IMG/VR virus record: IMGVR_UViG_3300042541_001760
Coordinates: 197,053-261,052 of that record
Direction: 5' to 3' (one strand)
DNA: 64,000 bases
Source: a virus
Shown here: piece by piece, positions 50,400 through 60,114 of the stretch
Position numbering within the stretch: the stretch's first letter is position 1
Layout of the letters: every line of letters begins with the position of its first letter
Translations under genes and position numbers: made by a program
The notes under the pieces: generated by a model
What the model saw: only the letters and a program-made list of their open reading frames with translations
The model's database searches: none
Told to the model about the DNA's origin: nothing

Positions 50400-52814
50400 T
50401 TAGGATGAACACCCAAAACAATCAACTAAACTACTGTCAGGTTTTGGTGGTAAATTCATTTTAGAGTAATCAATCTCAGGTAGTGGTTGATTAGTTTGAC
50501 TAATATCCACCGCTAAGTGTTTCGCTCCCGTTGATATCGCCTTTGTTCTAACATAATAACAAAGTGTCTTTAATCCTTTATCCCACCCGTGAAAGTGTGA
50601 TGTAGTAATTTTAGATACCGTTGGATTAGCCAAGTAGATATTCATTGATTGTGATTGGTCAATGAATGGTGCTCTATCGGCCGACATATCAATTAATTCT
50701 CTTTGTGATATCTCCCAAATTGTTTTGTATTTCTTAAGTAGATACTCAACTCGTTTAACCTTTTTAGAGTGATTCTTATCTTCAGGATCCAAATACTTAT
50801 TAAAGTTAATGTTTTGAATTGACCCCTCGTTCATAATGATTTCGTGTTTAACCGATTCGTTCCAAATACCCATCTTCTCAAAGTCATTGATAAGATACTT
50901 GTTAACAATCATAATCTCACCACCGACAACTCTACGATTAAATAATGCCGAGTGAGCCGGTTCTGTCATTTCAAATGACCCTGTGATTTTTGCCGATGAC
51001 GCTACAGGCATTTGTGCGGTATTTAAACTATTACAAACTCCATATGTTTTAACATCCTCTTTTAGTGAATCCCAATCCCATAATCCTGATACATCTTCGT
51101 TAGTTAATCCCCACATATCAAATTGGAAAATTCCTTTTGACATTGGTGACCCGTCAAAGTATTTGTATGGTTGATATTCACCAGTCTTACAAAGATTATT
51201 ACTTTCATAAACCGCTCCGTAATAGATTGTTTCAAATATCTCTTTGTTTAACTTCTTAGCCTCATCAGATGTGAACACATAATCCATTAGGAAAAATACA
51301 TCAGCAAGTCCTTGTGTTCCGATGGCAATGGCTCTTTGTTCCATACCACCTTTTAAACCCTTTTCAGTTGAGTAGTGATTGATATCAATAACTTTATTAA
51401 GTGCTCTGACAACCTTTCTTGTTTCGTGAAACAATAAATTAAAGTTAAATTTACCATCAATAATGAAGTTCTTTAGAATCATTGAAGATAGGGTACAGAT
51501 TGCGGTCGTATCTTCGTCCGTGTATTGATAAATCTCGTTACATAGATTGGATTGTTTAATAACCCCGATATTCTGATGGTTCGTCTTTCTGTTAGCACTA
51601 TCTTTTGAACATAGATAGGGAACTCCGGTCTCAATCTGAGATTCAATAATCTTATACCAAATACTCTGAGCGGTAACTTTCTTACCTAATCCCATTTCAA
51701 CCGCCTTGTTATAGTTCTCTTCATATTCTTCACCATAACATTCTTGTAGTGGTTTAATACCTGCTCTTTTAATGTCGTTAGGACAAAATAAATACCAATC
51801 GGAACTCTCTCTAACTGCTCTCATAAAGTTATCAGGAATCCAAAGTGCGGTGAATAAATCTCTCGCTCTTAATTCTTCTTGACCTGTGTTTTTCTTAATA
51901 TCCAATAGGTCAAAGATGTCTTTATGCCAAGGTTCAATGTAGATTGCGGCACTTCCAGGTCGTCTTCCTTGTTGGTTAAAGAATCTCAATGACTCATTAA
52001 CGATTTTAAGGTACTTAAGTAATCCACCCGCGAATCCACCTGATGATGAAATTCTACTTTCTTTAGACCGGATATTACTCATAGATAAACCAATACCTGC
52101 AGCGTCTGATGAGTATGTTGAGATGTCAGTTAATGTATTCAACAATCCACTTCTTGAATCACTATTGTTATAGTGTAACACACAAGATGCTAGTTGGGGA
52201 ACAATAGTTCCCGAATTAATCATAATCGGTGTTGCCGGTGATATTAGTTGTGTGGATAAAGAAAAATAGTAATTAACCGCTTCTTCAAATGATTTTGTAA
52301 CCCATAGAGCAACCCTCATATACATATGTTGTGGTCTCTCTAATACAATACCTTCAGAGTTCTTCAAAAGATACATTTCTTGTAGTGATCTCCAACCAAA
52401 ATAGTCAAAGTTATAATCATTGTCGTGACGAATAACCTCATCAATGTTTTCCGCTCCATAACTCTCAATGATTTCCATAAGTTTATCACTTACGATACCA
52501 TCTACGTGTAGGGTATGCATTGTGTTACAGAAACTTGGGTCAGTTTCTTTATGGTGTAAAGAGATAGCAATACTTGCCGCAAATCTACTATAGTCATAGT
52601 GACTACCAGTATATGAGGCGGATATCTCATAAATCAATTTATCCAATTCTTTAGTGGTAATCCTACCCTCCGTCGGAACAGAGGTTATGACCTTAATAAA
52701 GATTTCGTCAGAATTGACATTTAAAGATTTAGATGCTTTCTTAATCCTGTTATATATTTTTGAGGGGTTAAATGATGTTTCTTCCCCGTCTTTCTTAATA
52801 ATTGTTAGTGACAT
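50400..52814 (-). CDS. nrdA: Ribonucleotide reductase class I, large subunit
   Basis: 804 aa. It reduces ribonucleoside diphosphates to supply dNTPs. An ATP-cone regulatory domain (1-95, starting M-S-L-T-I-I-K-K-D-G) is intact. Active-site residues are present: A-S-C-V-L-H (first redox Cys), N-L-C-N-E-I (radical Cys with Asn and Glu) and A-I-C-T-L-S-S (second redox Cys). The C-terminal redox pair is C-F-G-C. NrdB follows upstream at 52826, and the terminator after nrdA ends the transcript. A complete, probably active enzyme. Confidence 0.97.
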   Translation of the reverse strand: MSLTIIKKDGEETSFNPSKIYNRIKKASKSLNVNSDEIFIKVITSVPTEGRITTKELDKLIYEISASYTGSHYDYSRFAASIAISLHHKETDPSFCNTMHTLHVDGIVSDKLMEIIESYGAENIDEVIRHDNDYNFDYFGWRSLQEMYLLKNSEGIVLERPQHMYMRVALWVTKSFEEAVNYYFSLSTQLISPATPIMINSGTIVPQLASCVLHYNNSDSRSGLLNTLTDISTYSSDAAGIGLSMSNIRSKESRISSSGGFAGGLLKYLKIVNESLRFFNQQGRRPGSAAIYIEPWHKDIFDLLDIKKNTGQEELRARDLFTALWIPDNFMRAVRESSDWYLFCPNDIKRAGIKPLQECYGEEYEENYNKAVEMGLGKKVTAQSIWYKIIESQIETGVPYLCSKDSANRKTNHQNIGVIKQSNLCNEIYQYTDEDTTAICTLSSMILKNFIIDGKFNFNLLFHETRKVVRALNKVIDINHYSTEKGLKGGMEQRAIAIGTQGLADVFFLMDYVFTSDEAKKLNKEIFETIYYGAVYESNNLCKTGEYQPYKYFDGSPMSKGIFQFDMWGLTNEDVSGLWDWDSLKEDVKTYGVCNSLNTAQMPVASSAKITGSFEMTEPAHSALFNRRVVGGEIMIVNKYLINDFEKMGIWNESVKHEIIMNEGSIQNINFNKYLDPEDKNHSKKVKRVEYLLKKYKTIWEISQRELIDMSADRAPFIDQSQSMNIYLANPTVSKITTSHFHGWDKGLKTLCYYVRTKAISTGAKHLAVDISQTNQPLPEIDYSKMNLPPKPDSSLVDCFGCSS

Positions 52815-52825
52815 AGTTTTATTTT

Positions 52826-53773
52826 TTAAAAATCCTCATCAAATGAAATAGCCTCGTTTAATTTTGCCTTTTGATACTCAATAGTTCTACTTTCAAAGAA
52901 GTTACCTTTTGTTTCCACGGCAATTTGTTCCATAAACTTGAATGGTTGTTCTACATTAAAGTGTTTTTTACATCCAAGTTTCATTAATAGTTGGTCAACA
53001 ACAAACTCCAAATATTGTTTCATTAAGTTTTGATTCATACCAATTAACGATACAGGTAATGACTCAGTAATGAATTCCTTTTCAATTTCAAGCGCTGATA
53101 ATAGAATTTCTTTAATTCGTTTTTCGGAGATTTTATCGTCAATGTGTTTGTTGAACAAATGAATAGCGAAATCACAATGTAGGTTTTCGTCCTTAAAAAT
53201 CAAGGCATTTGCGTTACATAATCCTTGCATAATACCTCTTGATTTCATCCAAAATATAGAACAAAATGAACCTGAGAAAAATATACCCTCAACCGCCGCA
53301 AATGCTATCAATCTTTCTTGAAAAGATGCGTTATCAATCCAATCTAATGCCCATTTAGCCTTTTTCTGAACTGCCGGTAGAGTTTCAATTGCTCTGAAAC
53401 ATTCAAGTTTTTCATCGTGATCGGATATGTAAGTGTCAATCAATAACGAATACATTAGTGAGTGTATGTTCTCCATCGCCAACTGCATTCCGTAGAAGAA
53501 TTTAGCCTCAGGATACTGAACCTCTCTGTAGAAATTTTCCGCCAAGTTTTCATTAACGATACCATCAGAAGCCGCGAAAAACGATAATATGTTTTTTATG
53601 AAGTATTTTTCGTTATCTGATAATGATTCCCAATCACGGATATCACCACTCAAATCAATTTCTTCTGCCGTCCAAATGGCCGCTTGGTGTTGTTTATAAA
53701 ACTCCCAAATATCATCGTGTTCAATTGGGAAGATAACAAATCGGTGCGGGTTTGGTTGTAATATTTTTTCCAT
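52826..53773 (-). CDS. nrdB: Ribonucleotide reductase class Ia, small subunit
   Basis: 315 aa. It houses the diiron centre and tyrosyl radical for NrdA. By alignment with mouse R2, ligands are Asp70 (A-A-S-D-G), Glu101 and His104 (A-M-E-N-I-H), and the radical Tyr is Tyr108 (S-L-M-Y-S-L-L). Further Glu/His ligands follow in the C-terminal half (E-N-L-H-C-D-F). The sequence [11 protein letters not shown] resembles the eukaryote-like R2 branch. Transcribed with helicase and nrdA. Confidence 0.97.
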   Translation of the reverse strand: MEKILQPNPHRFVIFPIEHDDIWEFYKQHQAAIWTAEEIDLSGDIRDWESLSDNEKYFIKNILSFFAASDGIVNENLAENFYREVQYPEAKFFYGMQLAMENIHSLMYSLLIDTYISDHDEKLECFRAIETLPAVQKKAKWALDWIDNASFQERLIAFAAVEGIFFSGSFCSIFWMKSRGIMQGLCNANALIFKDENLHCDFAIHLFNKHIDDKISEKRIKEILLSALEIEKEFITESLPVSLIGMNQNLMKQYLEFVVDQLLMKLGCKKHFNVEQPFKFMEQIAVETKGNFFESRTIEYQKAKLNEAISFDEDF

Positions 53774-53775
53774 AA

Positions 53776-55164
53776 TTAATTTACTTTTTGTTGTTCTTTT
53801 TGTTTTCTTTTATCCATTAACTCATTAATCCTTTTTCTATTGTTCTCCTCTTTTTGTTCTTCGTGACCTAAGAACGTAACAGAACTTTCGGTGTCAATCT
53901 CCAACATACCATTGTCAAACTTACAATTTTCAAATACGATTCCATCGTCCCCGATTCTTGATTTTGTAATGGCGATTGTTGCCAATTTCATCTCTTTTTG
54001 TGTTAGTGACTTAGCGACAGATATAATAACGTGACCAACTTGAGCCTTCTTAATTGACCCACCCATTTGGTCTGTTGTTACAACCTCAGATGAAATTGAC
54101 GAACGATTACCTTGTGTTGCCGTCCAACCAACTAAATCCAACTCGTGACACATTGATTCAAACCCTCTCATTACAGATCCTTCACTTTTCCACTCATCTT
54201 GGTGTGAATTGTTTTCAGGTAAAACACAATCAATATAATCTAATAATATCATATCAACCTTTTGTCCGTCAGCAATCATTTTTCTAACTCTATTTTTAAT
54301 CTGATTCATTGTTAGAGAATCCGATGATTCTTTTTGAAGAATCAATTTGTTAGACATATTATTTTCAATTTCCTTAACCTTAGTAATAACCTCTTCTTTT
54401 CTAAGTGATAAATCGTCAGGGTGAATCTTAGTCCATAGTGTGAAGTGTTTTCGTTGGATAATCTTTGGGTTGTCCTCAAAGAATATCTGTAAAACGTTGT
54501 TACCTAAATTGAATGCGTGGTTCGCAATCTTTGTAAGTAGGGTACTCTTACCGACACCTGTTGGTGCTAAAATTACCCCAATCTCACCTCTTGCCAATCC
54601 ACCCTTTAATAGTTTGTCAATTCCCGGTATTCCCATTGGGATGGGGTGTCTGTAATCCTCATTTAGAACGTCATCTAAATTAGAGAATACATCCATTACA
54701 CCACCCTCAACTTCACCTACTTGTAGTGCTCCTCTGAATAACTCTTCAATAGAATCGTAACTCTCAAATTCACCTCCGTCAATTATCTTTTGTGCCTTAA
54801 CCATCGCCTTTTGAACCTCCTGTTGTTTACAGAATTTCAAGGCTTTCTCTTGAACGAAATCACCACCTTCAAATGGAGCATCTTGGACTTTCTTAATAGT
54901 GTCTATTACTACCTTAGCAACCACTTCTTGAGGTAGTTCTGAACGTGTAATTTGGTTTAATGTCTCAAATGAAGGTGTGTTCTGGTATTTTGAATAGTAC
55001 TCCTTGACCATCTGTATGATGATTTTAAAGTATTTATTCTCAAAATAGTTGGGTTCTATTACATCAATAATTGAATGGGCGAATAGTTTATCTACCACAA
55101 TCTGATTTAATAATTGTATCTGAAATGATTGCCCTAAATAATCAAAATTTTTCTCTGTCGCCAT
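53776..55164 (-). CDS. Replicative DNA helicase, gp41/DnaB-like
   Basis: 462 aa. The N-terminal helical domain (1-150) is followed by a RecA-fold motor: Walker [10 protein letters not shown] (200-208), H1a-type F-F-E-D-N, Walker B M-I-L-L-D-Y-I-D, and T-Q-G-N-R. It unwinds DNA at phage forks and would partner the primase at 23422. A Lys/Gln-rich C-terminal tail may contact other factors. Upstream TATTTAT element at 55187-55193. Confidence 0.92.
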   Translation of the reverse strand: MATEKNFDYLGQSFQIQLLNQIVVDKLFAHSIIDVIEPNYFENKYFKIIIQMVKEYYSKYQNTPSFETLNQITRSELPQEVVAKVVIDTIKKVQDAPFEGGDFVQEKALKFCKQQEVQKAMVKAQKIIDGGEFESYDSIEELFRGALQVGEVEGGVMDVFSNLDDVLNEDYRHPIPMGIPGIDKLLKGGLARGEIGVILAPTGVGKSTLLTKIANHAFNLGNNVLQIFFEDNPKIIQRKHFTLWTKIHPDDLSLRKEEVITKVKEIENNMSNKLILQKESSDSLTMNQIKNRVRKMIADGQKVDMILLDYIDCVLPENNSHQDEWKSEGSVMRGFESMCHELDLVGWTATQGNRSSISSEVVTTDQMGGSIKKAQVGHVIISVAKSLTQKEMKLATIAITKSRIGDDGIVFENCKFDNGMLEIDTESSVTFLGHEEQKEENNRKRINELMDKRKQKEQQKVN

Positions 55165-55186
55165 AATTAATTTGTTAATGTATTGA

Positions 55187-55193
55187 ATAAATA
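55187..55193 (-). promoter_or_regulatory. TATTTAT element, candidate promoter
   Basis: TATTTAT on the minus strand, 22 bases before the helicase start. Confidence 0.3.
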
Positions 55194-55646
55194 TTACCCT
55201 TCTAAGTTATAATCCATATATTCGTAACTTAAATTTTTTTCCGAAAAAATCTCGGTTAGAGAGTTCAATAGACCCTTTAATTGGGGACGAACATCTACTG
55301 TGTATCGCACTTTTGGTGGATAAACCTTCGCGTCAATCTCGCGATTATACATAACACTATCACCATTTTTAATCGTTAGTGTGAACTTCTCAGGTCCGTC
55401 AGTGATTGATGTTTCCATAACCATCGGGTTCTCATAAATTTCAAACTGATTCTCCATCATATACACAACGGATTTGGTTCTCAATCGGTCTTTGAATTCT
55501 CTAACGAAGTAACTAACGTACTCGTGTAACTCCATAGAGTTCTTTGCCTTGGGGTTATACCCTTTCACGTTAAAAAATCGTTGTACAATGATGTTTTCGT
55601 TCACTTTCAATAGGAACTCAAGTTTGGTTGATTCTTGCTCTTTCAT
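55194..55646 (-). CDS. Hypothetical protein, 150 aa
   Basis: Mixed alpha/beta, starting M-K-E-Q-E-S-T-K-L-E-F-L-L-K-V-N. A conserved-looking core has F-N-V-K-G-Y-N-P-K-A and a beta region (T-L-T-I-K-N-G-D-S-V-M). No family recognised. Its place between ClpP and helicase suggests a role in replication or dNTP supply, but there is no direct evidence. Confidence 0.7.
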   Translation of the reverse strand: MKEQESTKLEFLLKVNENIIVQRFFNVKGYNPKAKNSMELHEYVSYFVREFKDRLRTKSVVYMMENQFEIYENPMVMETSITDGPEKFTLTIKNGDSVMYNREIDAKVYPPKVRYTVDVRPQLKGLLNSLTEIFSEKNLSYEYMDYNLEG

Positions 55647-55668
55647 AATTTAATTTATTTAATATTTG

Positions 55669-56346
55669 TTACTTTGTTTTTGGTTTTACAATTTCATCAA
55701 TTATTCCGTATTCTAAACTTTCTTCCGCTGACAACCATAGGTCACGACTTGCGTCTTCCATTACTTGTTTAGCATCTTTACCACAATATCCACCCAAAAG
55801 TTCAAAAAGGATGTTGTTTGTTTTTTCCCACTCAACCATTGAGATACGAGCGTCTTGGATATTACCTTCTAATCCACCACTTGATTGGTGTAACATTGTT
55901 CGTGAGAATCTCAATGATGATCTCATTCCCTTTGTTCCTGCTCCCAACAATACTGAACCCATTGATGCCGCCATCCCTGTGTTGATTGTCGCAATTGGTG
56001 CGGTAATATATTCCATAACATCAACCATACTCAATCCTGCCTTAACAGACCCACCAGGCGAATCAATGTGCATTGTAATTGGTTTCTTTGGGTCTTGTTG
56101 ATCTAAGAATAGAAGTTGTGCTTGGACGATTGTTGACATATGGTCATTAACAGTTCCTGCTACCCAAAGGATACGATCCATCATCAATCTTGAAAAGATA
56201 TCAATTTGTGTTGCTCGTAACTCTCGTTCCTCCAAAATATATGGAGTCATACTACTTTTAACTCCTGATTGGAATTTTTGGTATTGGTGTAATGTGTTTG
56301 AACCGATACCTTTACCTTTAATGGCATATTTTTCAAATTCTGTCAT
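55669..56346 (-). CDS. clpP: ClpP-like serine peptidase (S14)
   Basis: 225 aa. The catalytic triad is Ser128 (G-M-A-A-S-M-G), His153 (M-L-H-Q-S) and Asp202 (S-R-D-L-W-L-S-A-E-E). The spacings of 25 and 49 residues equal those of E. coli ClpP. Oxyanion and substrate elements I-D-S-P-G-G-S-V are kept. The N-terminal ~35 residues differ from bacterial ClpP, where the axial loops that dock the unfoldase lie. It may work with a host ClpX/ClpA, or act in phage protein turnover. Some phages use ClpP-fold enzymes in capsid maturation, but the replication context argues against that. Confidence 0.95.
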   Translation of the reverse strand: MTEFEKYAIKGKGIGSNTLHQYQKFQSGVKSSMTPYILEERELRATQIDIFSRLMMDRILWVAGTVNDHMSTIVQAQLLFLDQQDPKKPITMHIDSPGGSVKAGLSMVDVMEYITAPIATINTGMAASMGSVLLGAGTKGMRSSLRFSRTMLHQSSGGLEGNIQDARISMVEWEKTNNILFELLGGYCGKDAKQVMEDASRDLWLSAEESLEYGIIDEIVKPKTK

Positions 56347-56347
56347 A

Positions 56348-57355
56348 CTATTTTTTTTCGTTTTTAAATTTTTGTTTTTCTTTTCTCGTTAGTTTCATTA
56401 TTGGTCTTAGGAACTCAACCCAAGCATCGTCTTTCTTTGGTAGGTATTTAAATATACCATCTTCATTCATCATCTTGATTAAGTTCTTGTAACCCCTTCC
56501 GTCGGGGTCTAATGACTCTCTATAGAATTCCTCTACGATCGTCTTTCCCTCGTCAGTAATGAGGGGTTTAGATAGGTCTATTATTTTTTCATTAACTTGG
56601 AAGTATTCGTTACCATAAACTCCTCTTTTTGTTCTACCACTTAATAGGTTTTTTAAAACTGCGTTGTCCTTATCTTCGGTTAAAAGCTTTTCAGCCTTTT
56701 CCAAAATATCGGTAAAGGAAGTTGGATTTTCAAGTATCTCAGGAAATAATTTAACTAATGTTTTCTCCCCAAGATAGAATATACCGTCAATATTATCCGA
56801 AGAATCTCCAGTTAAGATTTTACAGGTTTTGATATTGTAATGGGGGAACTCTATGTCTTTATTTTTAATCATATCTCCGAACTTGTGTATCTTCTTTGTG
56901 GAAGGCGAATATACACAAATATTTTCAGATATCAGTTGAGTTAAGTCCCGATCTGATGAAAAAATCACTTTATTTTCATCGGGTGATATTTGACAATAGT
57001 AAGCGATTAAGTCATCTGACTCATTATCATTCATCTCAACTTGACGAACAAACATCTCCTCAAGATATTGCTTAACACGTTGTTTTTGGTAGTTAAACGA
57101 ATTCTCCTTTAACTCGTCAGGTTCAGGTCTGTGTTGTTTGTATTGGGGGTATAGTAATTTCCTAACAGATGAGTTGTCCTCACCATCCCAAAACACAACT
57201 ACCTTATCAAGGTTATGTCTCTCAATAAACTTACTCAACGTATTGAGGAAATGATATATTCCCCCAATATGTTGACCTTTATGGTAGAAGTCCTTTACTC
57301 CGTGAAAGCCGATTTTTAGTAAATTATTACCATCAACCAAAAGTGTTTTTATCAC
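56348..57355 (-). CDS. 5'-3' exonuclease / RNase H (T4 rnh-like)
   Basis: 335 aa. A PIN/FEN-type nuclease that would remove RNA primers and flaps. Acidic metal sites: L-L-V-D-G-N-N-L (Asp8), V-F-W-D-G, N-E-S-D-D-L-I-A, S-S-D-R-D-L-T and T-G-D-S-S-D-N-I-D-G. The last is the helix-hairpin-helix entry typical of the family. The size matches T4 RNase H (305 aa). It lies between UvsX and ClpP in the replication run. Confidence 0.92.
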   Translation of the reverse strand: MIKTLLVDGNNLLKIGFHGVKDFYHKGQHIGGIYHFLNTLSKFIERHNLDKVVVFWDGEDNSSVRKLLYPQYKQHRPEPDELKENSFNYQKQRVKQYLEEMFVRQVEMNDNESDDLIAYYCQISPDENKVIFSSDRDLTQLISENICVYSPSTKKIHKFGDMIKNKDIEFPHYNIKTCKILTGDSSDNIDGIFYLGEKTLVKLFPEILENPTSFTDILEKAEKLLTEDKDNAVLKNLLSGRTKRGVYGNEYFQVNEKIIDLSKPLITDEGKTIVEEFYRESLDPDGRGYKNLIKMMNEDGIFKYLPKKDDAWVEFLRPIMKLTRKEKQKFKNEKK

Positions 57356-57394
57356 TTAATTGTTTTTAAATTGTTTGTAAAAAATTCTTGATGA

Positions 57395-58381
57395 TTATTC
57401 ATCAATTTCTGATTCGGATTCATCTATTAAGATTTCACCCGTTCCTGAAAGTATTGCGTTCCAATAAAGTGAGTATTGTTTCTTATATTGTTCCAACGCT
57501 TCTTTCGTATCACTAATATAACCTTGTGGTACTGCGATAATCTTACCATCTTTGTAACCCAAACCATTTACGTGATTTTTGATAATAGATACTTTGGTTC
57601 TGATTGCGTATGATACGGTTCTTCCGTTTTTAGTTGCCGTAATGTGATTAATACCCGCCTTCTTTTGATTACCGAATAAGAATACTAATGAAGATGCTAA
57701 CCAAAGTGCCTCCCCACCTTTTGCTTTAATCTCAGGTTGTCCGAAAGGATTATCGGGTAGGTCTACCCAAGGTTGGTTAACCACTACCATAGTGTTGTAA
57801 TATGGATAATCTTCTTTCTTTGACTTTGAGATTCTTGAATGGATTCCCATCCCAATCTTATCGGCAAGTGCCGAGGCGTTATGCATTTTCCCACCTTTTC
57901 CTTCAAAAGTCATCTTACAAGGAATAGAACCTACTGAATCCCATAGGAACAATAAGTTATAGGGTATTTTACCTTTTTCTTGTTCGTCCAACATTTCGTT
58001 AATGAAGTCCGTCGCTTGTTCAATATAATCAAAACTATCGTTAAATATGAAATCTCCGTCCCATTCTCCGTCACTATTCTTTTCCGCCGATAATCCTAAT
58101 TCAATGGCATGTTCCCAAGACCATTTCTTTTCTGTGATAATAAAAACGGGAATATCCCCTTTTCTTTGAGCATCCGCTCCGGCCAAAATCATTGCGGTAG
58201 TTTTAGATGAATTTGAGTGACCCAAAAACATATTGATACCACCCATGACAGGACCCGGTAATCCACAAGCCTCCATAAAAGCATCCCCACAATTATAATA
58301 ACTTTCGGGTTTATATTTTGTTTTAGTGGAAAACTTATCTTTAATAGAGCCTAACCCTATTTCTTTTTTTTTAAGTGCCAT
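57395..58381 (-). CDS. uvsX: RecA-like recombinase, UvsX family
   Basis: 328 aa. The Walker A is G-H-S-N-S-S-K-T (54-61), the non-canonical P-loop form seen in UvsX; Walker B is L-L-F-L-W-D-S-V. The DNA-binding loop contains G-K-G-G-K-M-H-N-A-S-A-L. It performs strand invasion for recombination-dependent replication, together with gp32-like SSB and gp46/gp47. Short acidic C-terminus (D-E-S-E-S-E-I-D-E). UvsY is not recognised in the window. Confidence 0.93.
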   Translation of the reverse strand: MALKKKEIGLGSIKDKFSTKTKYKPESYYNCGDAFMEACGLPGPVMGGINMFLGHSNSSKTTAMILAGADAQRKGDIPVFIITEKKWSWEHAIELGLSAEKNSDGEWDGDFIFNDSFDYIEQATDFINEMLDEQEKGKIPYNLLFLWDSVGSIPCKMTFEGKGGKMHNASALADKIGMGIHSRISKSKKEDYPYYNTMVVVNQPWVDLPDNPFGQPEIKAKGGEALWLASSLVFLFGNQKKAGINHITATKNGRTVSYAIRTKVSIIKNHVNGLGYKDGKIIAVPQGYISDTKEALEQYKKQYSLYWNAILSGTGEILIDESESEIDE

Positions 58382-58383
58382 AT

Positions 58384-58602
58384 TTAAATTTCGTATTTAT
58401 AGAACTGTTCCAAGTTTTCAAGTTTACCTTGGGCGTTTGCTCGTTTTTCAATTAATTTATCCATTTCTTCAATATGTTGTGGATGTTCTCCAATACCAAC
58501 TGGGTTGTGAAAATAAATGAGTAATGAAGTTTCTGATTCCAACATTTCGCTCTCATATTTCTTTTTAAGAGCCTCATACATTTTGTTTTTAATTTTGTCC
58601 AT
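58384..58602 (-). CDS. Hypothetical protein, 72 aa
   Basis: Small helical, charged protein (M-D-K-I-K-N-K-M-Y-E-A-L-K-K-K-Y, then I-E-E-M-D-K-L-I-E-K). No motif. It abuts uvsX by 2 bases and has a TATTTAT element eight bases upstream. By size and place it could be a recombination mediator, but sequence does not show this. Confidence 0.6.
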   Translation of the reverse strand: MDKIKNKMYEALKKKYESEMLESETSLLIYFHNPVGIGEHPQHIEEMDKLIEKRANAQGKLENLEQFYKYEI

Positions 58603-58610
58603 GTAGATTA

Positions 58611-58617
58611 ATAAATA
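58611..58617 (-). promoter_or_regulatory. TATTTAT element, candidate promoter
   Basis: TATTTAT on the minus strand, eight bases before the 72-aa gene that precedes uvsX. Confidence 0.35.
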
Positions 58618-58631
58618 TTGTTTTTAAATTT

Positions 58632-58664
58632 AAAAAGGGTGAAGATATTTACATCCCCACCCTT
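58632..58664 (-). terminator. Terminator after the SSB gene
   Basis: AAGGGTG / CACCCTT stem with a larger, partly paired loop, then a T-run on the minus strand, just after the SSB stop. It would separate SSB expression from the uvsX run. Confidence 0.75.
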
Positions 58665-58673
58665 AGTGTAATG

Positions 58674-59549
58674 TTAGAATGGCATGTCCTCGTCGGGTGC
58701 CGACTCTGCCTGTGGGTCAGGAGTTTTCTCCACTTTACCACTTGATGATTTTGATTTACCTCCGATTACTGTTTCATCCACGGTAGAATCACTATAAGCG
58801 TATTTACCTGCGTCTGAGTCCCATCTTGGAGTTTCTCCACGAGCAATCGCTTCAAGATACTCTACGGGTTTTTTAGAATAAACGTCAGCCCAAGTTAGTT
58901 CGTCTTCAACCCAAGATTTAAGGGTATCTTCGTTATCACTAATAGGTTGTGGGTCGTCATACATAACCGCTTGGATTACCGTGTAATAAGAACCATTGTT
59001 TGTCTTTGACTTTGTTAGTTCAAGAATCAAATCTCTACCTTTTTGTGGGTCTGTAACATCACCTTTTGCTCTCCAAATTGGAATGATTTTGTCAAGGATA
59101 CCCTCTTTTTTGTAGTTGTGTTTGAAACGCCAGAATTTAACTCCGTCCTGCTCTGCGTCTCGGTCAATTACCTTTACAATGTAAAACATACGAGATCGGT
59201 AGTTACCCGCCAATTTCTTATCCGCTTCTTTACCTGTTGACATAAGGTCTTCAAAAACCTCGTTAAGTGGTGATCTTTCGTTGTCGTTTTTTCCTGGATC
59301 GTAAAGTTTAATCCATTTACCGTCAACTTGAACTTCGTGAAACCATACTTCTTTGAAAGGTGATGACCCGTCAGCGGTTGGTAGGATACGAATTCGTTTT
59401 TGTCCTTGTTTTTCTTTATCGCTTAGAATTGCCGCGAAATACTTCTTCATTCTATCATCTTGTGACATCTTTGATGTTGAAGATGAGCTTGATTTTTGTG
59501 TCTGTTCGTACTGTGCCAGTACCGCATCCATAGTGTTTGTTGTCGCCAT
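58674..59549 (-). CDS. Single-stranded DNA-binding protein, gp32-like
   Basis: 291 aa, near T4 gp32 (301 aa). Low-complexity N-terminus (S-S-S-S-S-T-S-K) then an OB-fold core (I-R-I-L-P, W-F-H-E-V-Q-V-D-G-K-W, F-W-R-F-K-H-N). The C-terminal ~45 residues are acidic and end D-E-D-M-P-F, as SSB-type tails that recruit replication proteins. No Cys is seen, so the zinc finger of T4 gp32 is absent. Terminators on both sides make it a single-gene unit, fitting the high level needed. Confidence 0.9.
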   Translation of the reverse strand: MATTNTMDAVLAQYEQTQKSSSSSTSKMSQDDRMKKYFAAILSDKEKQGQKRIRILPTADGSSPFKEVWFHEVQVDGKWIKLYDPGKNDNERSPLNEVFEDLMSTGKEADKKLAGNYRSRMFYIVKVIDRDAEQDGVKFWRFKHNYKKEGILDKIIPIWRAKGDVTDPQKGRDLILELTKSKTNNGSYYTVIQAVMYDDPQPISDNEDTLKSWVEDELTWADVYSKKPVEYLEAIARGETPRWDSDAGKYAYSDSTVDETVIGGKSKSSSGKVEKTPDPQAESAPDEDMPF

Positions 59550-59615
59550 AAATTATTATTTTTATTTGTTTAAAGTGTTACTCAATTATAGGTGATTTTG
59601 TGAATTTGTCAAACG

Positions 59616-59649
59616 AAAAAGGGTATGAATTTTTAGTTTCATACCCTTT
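59616..59649 (-). terminator. Terminator upstream of SSB
   Basis: AAAGGGTATGAA / TTCATACCCTTT perfect 12-bp stem, 8-base loop, then a T-run on the minus strand. It ends the tandem-paralogue run (59713-61787) before the SSB gene. Confidence 0.88.
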
Positions 59650-59712
59650 AATTATAGTGATATATTTTTAATTAATCTAATGTTTTAATCCTCTTCCAAT
59701 CCTAAACGATGA

Positions 59713-60024
59713 TTATTGCCGAGAATCAAGTGGCATCACTCCCCTTAAATCATAAGACTTATCCAACCAATGTCCTAAAATTGATTTAGTTTCACGGGGC
59801 TTAAGACGAAATAACAATTCAAGTATTAACCAAATACGACCATAATCAATAAAAACCCATTCATTTTCTTTATCATATTCCATAACCATATTATCATTGG
59901 AATCAACATATAATATTAAGTTAGGATAACCTTTATGTTTTTTTAATGTTAAGTTACCATAGTGTATATTTAGCCACTTGATAACTACTCTTTCTAACTG
60001 ATTTTTATTTACCTGTATGTCCAT
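59713..60024 (-). CDS. Tandem paralogue copy 1, unknown family
   Basis: 103 aa. Shared family pattern: M-D-I-Q-V-N-K, L-E-R-V-V-I-K-W-L-N, G-N-L-T-x-K-K, Y-V-D-S, M-E-Y-D-K, Y-G-R-I-W, then L-F-x-L, S-I-L, W-L-D-K-S-Y-x-L-x-G-V. One of four copies in a row. No known domain, signal peptide or membrane segment. C-terminal tail is different from the others (M-P-L-D-S-R-Q). I recall relatives in other environmental T4-like phages, also in arrays. Confidence 0.75.
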   Translation of the reverse strand: MDIQVNKNQLERVVIKWLNIHYGNLTLKKHKGYPNLILYVDSNDNMVMEYDKENEWVFIDYGRIWLILELLFRLKPRETKSILGHWLDKSYDLRGVMPLDSRQ

Positions 60025-60114
60025 AAGTTAATCCTCTTCCAACTAAATTCACACTTTTAATATTTGCTTGTATGGTGTTACTCCCTCTAATTTGTAAGAC
60101 TCTTCCAACGGTGC
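60025..60114 (-). pseudogene. Remnant of a further tandem copy
   Basis: This 90-base gap holds, at 60074-60109, a 36-base perfect copy of the 3' end of copy 2 (60140-60175), 66 bases apart. The corresponding peptide ends W-L/E-E-S-Y-K-L-E-G-V. The rest of the copy is gone, so it is a decayed or partial paralogue end. Confidence 0.65.

Noticed and set aside
55669-56346. Prohead maturation protease of ClpP fold
   Set aside because: Residue spacing equals true ClpP and the gene lies among replication genes, away from any capsid gene. Not excluded, but less likely.
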